The notes beneath the pieces are model-generated. The model saw nothing but the letters and a program-made list of their open reading frames with translations, ran no database searches and was not told the DNA's origin. Positions 1 to 5,192 of a DNA stretch of 5,192 nucleotides are shown piece by piece (the first letter of the stretch is position 1; each line of letters begins with the position of its first letter). The position numbers and the translations under genes are program-made. This stretch comes from Deltaproteobacteria bacterium (GTDB taxonomy: Bacteria > Desulfobacterota > DSM-4660 > Desulfatiglandales > HGW-15): the NCBI GenBank assembly GCA_016929815.1, contig JAFGIC010000185.1:1-5192 (forward strand), given 5' to 3'.

Positions 1-1004
1 AACAGCAGAATATTTTTCTCTGGAGAACCCCTGTAGGACAGAAAGAATAGTAAAAACAATGGCAGGATTCCAATATATAGATTCTGTTGAGGGATGCTCC
101 ATGGCACATTGTTGACCCAGAAAATGTTCTCAGCGTAATTTCCAAAAAAGTTTGGTAGAATTACTGTAATAATTCCTTCAGGGGGGTAGGAGGCATGAGT
201 GACCATTTCATAGCTTTCAAGGGATGTCCTGACCGAATTGGCAATGAGTTCAAAGGCGGGTATGGTTTGAATAGCTGAAAGACCGGCTCCTATCGCAAAT
301 ATTATGGATAATGTGATTGCGAGTTTTACATTATGACCCAATGATGGGCGGCCGAGTTTAATGTTAAACGCCATAAAAAGGAATGCCGCAATAAAACTAT
401 AAAAGGCATCCTGAGGTGCTCCCGCCAGGATCTGAATCCCCCAGAACATTCCCGCTATAGCGGCATTCATGAATGGTCTTTCTGATAAAAGGGCACGGTT
501 GGTAAAGTATATAATTAAGGGCAGCCATATGTAACTCTGAACGGGACACATCTGTCCAAGATAGAGGATAGCCATAATAAAACCGTTGCAAGTATATACG
601 GCGGCAGCAATAAAACTTCCTGACCTGCCGATGGCGAAGGATCTAGCCAGGATATACATGAACACACCTGCTAATATCAGATGAAAAAACATTGTGTATC
701 CATAAGCCCTATCAGGAGTCATCAACCAGAACAGAAACCCGAGTGGATAAAAAATAGTCGACTCGAAGTGGGCCCAGAAGGGCATTCCACCGAAGATATA
801 TGGATTCCAGAATGGAATGGAGAAATTTTTGTGCAGCTCATTATAAAGGAATTGCTTCATGCCAAGGTAGAAAGAAACGAAATCCGTGCCGGTCAGCCTG
901 TGCCCCCCGATTACTATATTTTTAAAAAGATATAGGCTGAATAGAAAAAGGATGGCGTATATCAGAATGTCTTTTTTACCGAAATATTTCCGCATAAAAT
1001 CCAT
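1..1004 (-). CDS. YfhO-like polytopic membrane protein (putative GT-C type glycosyltransferase), partial
   Basis: Reading the minus strand from ATG at 1004 gives 334 codons without a stop, and the frame runs off the left edge, so the C-terminus is missing. An in-frame TGA at 1022-1020 limits the start to this ATG or the one three codons later at 995; neither has a clear Shine-Dalgarno sequence. The protein is strongly hydrophobic, with likely membrane segments near residues 13-32, 82-95, 101-120, 129-148, 153-168, 178-195, 201-215, 227-247 and 309-323. Family-like features are GTD (39-41) in the first outer loop, PFWNPYIFGGMPF (64-76), WLPL (160-163), GAPQDAFYS (195-203), AIQTIPAFE (244-252), LPNFFGN (283-289) and a final LYIGILPL (309-316). 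This pattern matches the YfhO family, whose GT-C-like members are thought to use polyprenyl-phosphate sugars outside the membrane, with the loop Asp (D41 here) a candidate catalytic residue. It follows the GT2 gene by 50 bases, which fits a donor-maker and donor-user pair. Family assignment is fairly sure; substrate is unknown. Confidence 0.82.
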   Translation of the reverse strand, partial: MDFMRKYFGKKDILIYAILFLFSLYLFKNIVIGGHRLTGTDFVSFYLGMKQFLYNELHKNFSIPFWNPYIFGGMPFWAHFESTIFYPLGFLFWLMTPDRAYGYTMFFHLILAGVFMYILARSFAIGRSGSFIAAAVYTCNGFIMAILYLGQMCPVQSYIWLPLIIYFTNRALLSERPFMNAAIAGMFWGIQILAGAPQDAFYSFIAAFLFMAFNIKLGRPSLGHNVKLAITLSIIFAIGAGLSAIQTIPAFELIANSVRTSLESYEMVTHASYPPEGIITVILPNFFGNYAENIFWVNNVPWSIPQQNLYIGILPLFLLFFLSYRGSPEKNILL

Positions 1005-1054
1005 AAAATTGTGGAGTCGTCAAAGCAAAGTTTAATGGCCGTCTCGGTAGCAGT

Positions 1055-1768
1055 TTAATAGCCTTTTTTGAATTTCAGGTCATGCCATAGTTTGATTAGC
1101 TGGACGGCTGTTTTAAATAATCGACTAAAATTAAAAAATTGAGATTTGCCGTAAGCACGGTGATAGTGATGAACAGGGACTTCTTCAAAAATATATCCCG
1201 CATCTTGAAGTTTTTTAACCATCTCAAGGCAGATAGTCCCGGAGGTTGAATGAAGCTCAATCTTTTCGAATATTTCGCGTTTCATCAGCCTGAAGTCACA
1301 GTCAACATCTTTTAGGCTAAAATTGAAAAGGATACTGACAATATGATGATACAACCTCCCGATAATAACCCTGTGAAGCGGATCTTTCCGTGAAATTTTG
1401 TATCCGTTTATGACATCTGTATCTTCCCTGACGGCTTGAACAAGACTGATTAATTCCCGAGGATCATACTGTGCGTCTCCATCGGTATAGAAGATCCATT
1501 CCTTTTTAGCCGCCTTGAATCCACTCCAAAGCGCGCTTCCATAACCTTGATTGGCAGGATGATTAAGAATCCTCACGTATGGGTATATCCTCTCTAATTC
1601 TGTCAGCATATCTCCTGTATAGTCATGACTGCCGTCGTTAACGACTATGACCTCATAATCATCTGTCACTTTCGGTAGCGTAATTAAAGCGGAGATAACC
1701 ATACTCGAAATTGTTCCCCCGTCATTGAATGCCGGGAAAAATGCAGTTATACTCTTTAATTTCCTCAT
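1055..1768 (-). CDS. Family 2 glycosyltransferase, DPM1-like (polyprenyl-phosphate sugar synthase type)
   Basis: This is a complete 237-residue protein with a GT-A fold. VVNDGS (42-47) fits the nucleotide-binding strand, NQGYGSAL (73-80) follows, and DGDAQYDP (96-103) supplies the DxD-type metal and nucleotide-sugar site, resembling the DADLQHPP-like motif of dolichol-phosphate mannose synthases. VDCDFRLM (155-162) and the basic, aromatic stretch HHYHRAYGKSQFF (200-212) are typical of the same subfamily. No C-terminal membrane helices are present, so it should be a soluble or peripheral enzyme at the inner membrane face. Known relatives move a sugar from GDP- or UDP-sugar to a polyprenyl phosphate. 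The start is ATG at 1768; an AGG lies 13 bases upstream, which is a long spacing. It begins 19 bases after the methyltransferase stop and precedes the YfhO-like gene, which could consume its lipid-linked product. The sugar and the exact acceptor cannot be read from sequence; direct transfer to a glycan is an alternative. Confidence 0.9.
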   Translation of the reverse strand: MRKLKSITAFFPAFNDGGTISSMVISALITLPKVTDDYEVIVVNDGSHDYTGDMLTELERIYPYVRILNHPANQGYGSALWSGFKAAKKEWIFYTDGDAQYDPRELISLVQAVREDTDVINGYKISRKDPLHRVIIGRLYHHIVSILFNFSLKDVDCDFRLMKREIFEKIELHSTSGTICLEMVKKLQDAGYIFEEVPVHHYHRAYGKSQFFNFSRLFKTAVQLIKLWHDLKFKKGY

Positions 1769-1787
1769 ATTTTTTGTTCAACCTACT

Positions 1788-2525
1788 TTACGATTTAGGT
1801 TTTTGAGCCACACCGAAGATAGAAACGCCAAGCGGCAGTGAATGCCTTGTTATCAGGCGAGACTCTGTTGTCAAAAAGTATCGAAACAATTTTCCAATAA
1901 ATCCGAGTTGTATTGCCGTGTCAGAGGCGGTTTGAAATCTAAACGGGCGCTCAAGGAATCTTTTAAAGACTACAAAAGGCAAAAGCATTGCATTGGCATA
2001 ACTCATCAATAAAGGATGAAAACCAGCATTGCTCAATTTTGTTTTCAATTCTCTTAATGTGTACCTGTGGCCGGTTGAAACCTTCTCATCATGAATGCCT
2101 CTCAACCAGTTGAATGCCGGGACTCTTATGATCACTCTGCCTCCCGGCAGCAGAACACGAACAAATTCCTTTAGTACGGCTTCATCACTGACATCTGTAA
2201 AATAGAGGACATCGAGGGAGGTGATAAGTTCGAAAGTTGTGTCGGAAAATGGAACCTCCATTACAGAACCGATAGCAAGATTCCTGTGGCTTCGTTTCAT
2301 GCAGTACTGGATCGCGAGTGGAGAGATGTCAAAGCCGTAGACATTTCCATATCTTGAAAGAAAGGCCATCCCGGCCCCTGTGCCGCATCCCGCATCAAGG
2401 ATACGAATATTTCCATTCGTTGGATAATATTTTTCAATGATAGAGCGGGTGACCTCAGCCATACCATGATACCACCAATGTGATTCCTCGACTTCGTACA
2501 TTAGCTTGTATTCATCAGGGTCCAT
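1788..2525 (-). CDS. Class I SAM-dependent methyltransferase (Methyltransf_11 type), downstream copy
   Basis: This is a complete 245-residue protein. Motif I, LDAGCGTG (43-50), binds S-adenosylmethionine; FDISPL (65-70) ends the second strand with the acidic residue that normally contacts the ribose; FELITSLDVLYF (98-109) is the motif II region; and LLPGGRVIIRVPA (125-137) is the usual motif III region. The N-terminus has the acidic-aromatic block EESHWWYHG (13-21), often seen before this domain in methyltransferases of glycan clusters. After residue 160 comes a moderately hydrophobic tail containing LLPFVVF (181-187), which may help substrate or membrane contact. ATG at 2525 has a good GGAG sequence five bases upstream. 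The gene lies 30 bases after the other methyltransferase and 19 before the GT2 gene. The family methylates very varied small molecules, so the substrate is open; a sugar or lipid-linked intermediate is inferred only from the neighbours. Confidence 0.88.
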   Translation of the reverse strand: MDPDEYKLMYEVEESHWWYHGMAEVTRSIIEKYYPTNGNIRILDAGCGTGAGMAFLSRYGNVYGFDISPLAIQYCMKRSHRNLAIGSVMEVPFSDTTFELITSLDVLYFTDVSDEAVLKEFVRVLLPGGRVIIRVPAFNWLRGIHDEKVSTGHRYTLRELKTKLSNAGFHPLLMSYANAMLLPFVVFKRFLERPFRFQTASDTAIQLGFIGKLFRYFLTTESRLITRHSLPLGVSIFGVAQKPKS

Positions 2526-2530
2526 TATCT

Positions 2531-2534
2531 CTCC
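2531..2534 (-). promoter_or_regulatory. Ribosome binding site of the downstream methyltransferase
   Basis: The minus strand reads GGAG five bases before the ATG at 2525, within the 30-base gap after the upstream methyltransferase stop. It supports this start codon and independent ribosome loading on this gene. Confidence 0.7.
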
Positions 2535-2555
2535 GCATCGGGTTTGTCATGTATA

Positions 2556-3194
2556 TCAGAAAATTCTTTCGAGAAGAAATATAATGTCCGAAAGAGGAAG
2601 TCCACGGTCAGCACGAAAGAGCTTACGCTGAATAAAAGGATATTTATTGAAAATGTCTTGAAGCCCTTTGGCAGAACGGTAATATAATCGATCAGAAGGG
2701 TTGAGAACAGTATCAATAAGATAGGTAATGCAGAATTTCAAAAAGGGTTTTCTGTCTACATCCAGAATAACAAGCGTACCTTTATTTTTTAGAGATGAAC
2801 TTAGAATCTCTAACAGCAGATTGAGATTGGCATCGTTGATGTGATGCAGGACATCTGTCATGACTACTGAATCATATCGGGCAGTTTCAAGTCTGTCAAT
2901 TGACGTGCAATGAAAAGATATATTCTTCCGGTCTTTCACGGAACGTTTAGCTGTTCGAATCCGATTGCCGTTGATATCAATACCAGTGACCGTCCTAAAA
3001 GGCGCGCTGGAGATCAGATAGTTCGACAGAAGTCCATAACCGCATCCGAAGTCGAGGATATTGCCCGAATCAGGCAGTAAAGAATCAATAAGCCCGTATG
3101 GACAAAGACGCCATCTGGCCCGTAGATAAAATGATTCCCTGAAAGATATGGGCCTATAGGGTTCAAGGATCTGAGGAGGTATCCCGGGGAGCAT
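2556..3194 (-). CDS. Class I SAM-dependent methyltransferase, upstream copy
   Basis: With ATG at 3194 the protein has 212 residues. Motif I is ILDFGCGYG (46-54), GIDI (71-74) carries the ribose-contacting acidic residue, VVMTDVLHHI (110-119) is the motif II/post-II region, and GTLVILDVD (139-147) is the motif III strand. The remainder includes DRLYYRSAKG (168-177) and GLPLSDIIFL (198-207), which resemble an uncharacterised methyltransferase subfamily common beside surface-glycan genes (recognition from memory). An in-frame TTG at 3215 would add seven residues and overlap the aminotransferase by 20 bases, but the ATG has AGGA six bases upstream and begins one base after the aminotransferase TAA, so I prefer it. 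It shares only the generic fold motifs with the next gene and does not look like a recent duplicate of it. Substrate is unknown; methylation of the amino sugar or of a lipid-linked intermediate is inference from position. Confidence 0.88.
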   Translation of the reverse strand: MLPGIPPQILEPYRPISFRESFYLRARWRLCPYGLIDSLLPDSGNILDFGCGYGLLSNYLISSAPFRTVTGIDINGNRIRTAKRSVKDRKNISFHCTSIDRLETARYDSVVMTDVLHHINDANLNLLLEILSSSLKNKGTLVILDVDRKPFLKFCITYLIDTVLNPSDRLYYRSAKGLQDIFNKYPFIQRKLFRADRGLPLSDIIFLLERIF

Positions 3195-3195
3195 A

Positions 3196-4314
3196 TTAGT
3201 TCCTATTCCCTGCAAAGAATTCTTTTATAGTATCCGTTACCCTGTTAATATCTTTATCTGTCAATTCAGGGAACATTGGCAGAGATAAAATAGTATCCGA
3301 GGCCTTTTCAGTATTCAATAGCCTGCGCCCTGTTACGATACGATTCTCATAAGCGGGTTGAAGATGGACCGGAACAGGGTAATGGATTGCGCTTTGGATA
3401 TTTTTTGAGGATAAATATCCCATAAGACCGTCACGGAACGATCTGCTTTTGCAGCCAATGACATATTGGTGGTATACATGGGAGGTGGAAGATGCCTTTA
3501 CCGGAAGATGAAGGGGCACTGAATTCAACCGGGTATTATAATTTTCCGCTATAATAATACGTTTTTTATTATCAGCATCAAGGTATTTCAATTTGACCCT
3601 GAGTATGGCAGCCTGAAGTTCGTCCAGCCTTGAATTGTACCCGGCCATTTGGCTGACACGTTTACTGTCCCACCCGTACTGGCGCAAGGATATTAACCTG
3701 TCATGGATATCAGGACTGTCGGTTGTGACGATGCCCCCGTCTCCAAGACAGCCCAGATTTTTTGTAGGATAGAAACTAAATATAGCCGCATTCCCAAATG
3801 CCCCGACCTTTTCCGCCCGGTACATTGCCCCGTGAGACTGAGCGCAGTCCTCTATCAGGTAAAGGTTGAGGCGCCTTGTCAGATCAATCAGAGGTTGTAA
3901 GTCAGCAGGCTGACCATAGAGGTGAACAGGCACGATAGCCTTTGTACGATCAGATATGGCATTTTCTGCTTCATTCGGACTGATGGTATAGGAGACAGGG
4001 TCAATGTCAACGAGTACCGGTATGGCACCACACATTTCAATAGCCGCTACTGTAGCCAAAGCCGTGTGGGAGACCGTGATAACTTCATCCTCCTTCCCGA
4101 TACCGAATGCCCGCAATGCCAGATGCAGGGCTTCGGTCCCGCTCCCTACGCCTACAGCATATTTTACACCGATATAATCAGCAAATTGCTGCTCTAAGAC
4201 AGAGGTTTCCTCGCCCAGTATATAGCTTCCACTCGCCATAACCCTTTGGACGGCCTCATCAATCTCCTGCTTATAATTAAGGTAATTTGCGAGGGGGTTA
4301 TTTTGCGGGATCAT
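3196..4314 (-). CDS. DegT/DnrJ/EryC1/StrS family PLP-dependent sugar aminotransferase
   Basis: This complete 372-residue protein has the family's usual length. It should convert a nucleotide-linked keto-sugar to an amino sugar using pyridoxal phosphate and an amino donor, commonly glutamate, in the cytoplasm. GSGTEALHLAL (57-67) is the phosphate-binding region, VSHTALATVAAIE (81-93) follows, EDCAQSHGA (155-163) holds the Asp (D156) that pairs with the PLP ring nitrogen, and FYPTKNLGCLGDGG (181-194) contains the Schiff-base lysine K185. GYNSRLDELQAAIL (225-238) is the usual downstream signature. All expected catalytic residues are present. The sequence style resembles 3-aminotransferases that act on dTDP-3-keto-6-deoxyhexoses (FdtB/QdtB-like), but C3 versus C4 position cannot be decided here. 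Its ATG overlaps the SDR stop as ATGA, with no clear Shine-Dalgarno sequence, so translation is probably coupled to the SDR gene. That coupling makes it likely that the two enzymes serve one sugar pathway. Confidence 0.95.
   Translation of the reverse strand: MIPQNNPLANYLNYKQEIDEAVQRVMASGSYILGEETSVLEQQFADYIGVKYAVGVGSGTEALHLALRAFGIGKEDEVITVSHTALATVAAIEMCGAIPVLVDIDPVSYTISPNEAENAISDRTKAIVPVHLYGQPADLQPLIDLTRRLNLYLIEDCAQSHGAMYRAEKVGAFGNAAIFSFYPTKNLGCLGDGGIVTTDSPDIHDRLISLRQYGWDSKRVSQMAGYNSRLDELQAAILRVKLKYLDADNKKRIIIAENYNTRLNSVPLHLPVKASSTSHVYHQYVIGCKSRSFRDGLMGYLSSKNIQSAIHYPVPVHLQPAYENRIVTGRRLLNTEKASDTILSLPMFPELTDKDINRVTDTIKEFFAGNRN
3201..3204 (-). promoter_or_regulatory. Ribosome binding site deciding the start of the upstream methyltransferase
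   Basis: AGGA on the minus strand lies six bases before ATG 3194. It is inside the last codons of the aminotransferase, whose TAA is at 3198-3196. Its placement favours ATG 3194 over TTG 3215 and suggests reinitiation by ribosomes finishing the aminotransferase. Confidence 0.7.
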
Positions 4315-5192
4315 TGGTAATGACCAAAATGCTGGTTGTAATATTCTATGGTCTTGGATAATCCCTCCTCCAAGGAGGTTGTCGGACTCCAGTTAATTGC
4401 CCTATTAATCTTATCATAATTGGAATAATAGTCACCGATGTCAATGCTCTTATGATCTTTTGGAAATGGAATGAATTGAAAATTTCCGCGACCATGGATC
4501 CTTATCATCATCATAGCCAGATCCTTTAAATTGATATGCTCAGGACTCCCGAGGTTATAGACTTGACCATTAGTCTCTTCTCTAAGGGCGGACGATAACA
4601 TAGCGGTTATGACATCTTCTACATAATTAAAATCCCTGACTTGCTCACCATCTCCCCATACATCAATGGGTTTGTTTTCGATAAGACACTTGATCCATAT
4701 GCCTAAAAAAGTCTGTCTGGCGTCCTTTATACGCATTCGGGGACCATAGGTATTGGTAAGACGGAGTGCACAGGACTTTATGTTATATACATCGTTGTAG
4801 AGAATGTGGAACAATTCTCCGGCCATTTTATTTATGCCGTTTACATCAGTGGGGCGCAGGATGTGCTCTTCATTTACCGGCAGAGATTTAGGTTTGCCAT
4901 ATATCTGCCTCGTACTGGCGTATATAACTTTGATGCGGGGGTTGTGCTTCCTACACGCCTCAAGGATAAATAATTGTGCCCTGCAATTAATATCAAGGTC
5001 TACGTAAGGATTATGCATGGAGTCCATATGGCTTGTTTGACCGGCTAAATTAAACAGGTAGTCCCGATCCTGAATTAGACGGGCCATACTGAATTCATCC
5101 CGAACATCAGCAATATTTATCTTGATGCGATCTTCATACCCATAAAGATTAAAAAGGTTTCCACCGTATTCCGGTATCAGGCTGTCCACAAC
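4311..5192 (-). CDS. NAD(P)-dependent epimerase/dehydratase, extended SDR family, partial (N-terminus outside window)
   Basis: The frame is open to the right edge, so the N-terminal 30 or so residues, including the GxxGxxG dinucleotide motif, lie outside. The GTG at 5189 follows an in-frame GTT and reads like the end of the second Rossmann strand (VVDSLIPEYGGN), so it is not the true start. Counting the codon at 5189 as 1, NLAGQTSHMDS (47-57) is the cofactor-contacting loop, YASTRQIYG (90-98) is the Ser/Thr active-site strand, and RLTNTYGPR (143-151), VWGDGEQVRDFNYVEDV (177-193) and YNLGSP (211-216) are typical of UDP-glucose 4-epimerase and CDP-tyvelose epimerase-like enzymes. The catalytic YxxxK segment reads NGINK, with Asn117 in place of Tyr and Lys121 kept. 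It is coupled to the aminotransferase by ATGA and probably supplies or modifies its nucleotide-sugar substrate. Epimerase versus dehydratase activity cannot be settled. Confidence 0.92.
   Translation of the reverse strand, partial: VVDSLIPEYGGNLFNLYGYEDRIKINIADVRDEFSMARLIQDRDYLFNLAGQTSHMDSMHNPYVDLDINCRAQLFILEACRKHNPRIKVIYASTRQIYGKPKSLPVNEEHILRPTDVNGINKMAGELFHILYNDVYNIKSCALRLTNTYGPRMRIKDARQTFLGIWIKCLIENKPIDVWGDGEQVRDFNYVEDVITAMLSSALREETNGQVYNLGSPEHINLKDLAMMMIRIHGRGNFQFIPFPKDHKSIDIGDYYSNYDKINRAINWSPTTSLEEGLSKTIEYYNQHFGHYQ

Noticed and set aside
397..591. Minus-strand open frame of 64 codons
   Set aside because: It is a shifted frame inside the YfhO-like gene; the real frame is continuous here from 1004 to the window edge, so this is not evidence of a frameshift.
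681..935. Plus-strand open frame of 84 codons
   Set aside because: It lies wholly opposite the YfhO-like coding frame, which has coherent membrane segments and family motifs across the same bases; the plus-strand product shows no recognisable domain.
1005..1054. Possible terminator or promoter in the largest intergenic gap
   Set aside because: Only a three-base-pair CCG/CGG stem is visible, with no U-tract and no convincing -35/-10 pair, so readthrough into the YfhO-like gene is the simplest reading.
2525..2716. Minus-strand open frame of 63 codons at the methyltransferase junction
   Set aside because: It is a shifted frame inside the 3' part of the upstream methyltransferase; its hydrophobic composition is not enough to support a small membrane protein against an intact overlapping gene.
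3703..4197. Two plus-strand open frames (3703-3900 and 3922-4197)
   Set aside because: Both are antisense to the aminotransferase, in a stretch that includes its K185 active-site and substrate-binding motifs; neither resembles a known protein or has a good ribosome site.
4367..4378. Short inverted repeat CCTCC-AA-GGAGG with a Shine-Dalgarno-like plus strand
   Set aside because: The stem is five base pairs with a two-base loop, lies within SDR codons for Ser-Leu-Glu-Glu-Gly, has no U-tract, and no plus-strand gene starts after it.
4804..5007. Plus-strand open frame of 67 codons
   Set aside because: It is antisense to the conserved centre of the SDR gene and has no recognisable content.

Overview
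The window is a single-strand block of sugar and glycan genes. All six genes are on the minus strand and tightly packed, so transcription runs from the right edge to the left edge, consistent with one operon. By eye the G+C content is in the low to mid 40s percent. The gene families and their close packing suggest a bacterium with a cell-surface polysaccharide or glycoconjugate locus. The sequence alone does not fix the phylum. No RNA genes, mobile elements, CRISPR arrays or extended repeats are visible.

Layout in transcription order: (1) 5192-4311, an NAD(P)-dependent extended SDR sugar epimerase/dehydratase that enters from outside the window and lacks its N-terminal nucleotide-binding motif here; (2) 4314-3196, a DegT/DnrJ/EryC1/StrS-type PLP sugar aminotransferase that overlaps gene 1 by ATGA; (3) 3194-2556, a class I SAM methyltransferase starting one base after the aminotransferase stop; (4) 2525-1788, a second, unrelated-looking class I SAM methyltransferase; (5) 1768-1055, a DPM1-like family 2 glycosyltransferase; (6) 1004-1, the N-terminal 334 codons of a polytopic YfhO-like membrane protein that leaves the window on the left. 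The largest intergenic gap is 50 bases.

A plausible joint role is inference only. Genes 1 and 2 would make a nucleotide-linked keto/amino sugar. One or both methyltransferases would modify a sugar or lipid-linked intermediate. The GT2 enzyme would charge a polyprenyl phosphate with a sugar at the cytoplasmic membrane face, and the YfhO-like protein would use that donor on the outer face. Most of this is a familiar kind of accessory surface-glycan locus. The point most worth a second look is that the SDR has Asn where the catalytic Tyr of the YxxxK motif is expected. I found no clear sign of an entirely new type of system.
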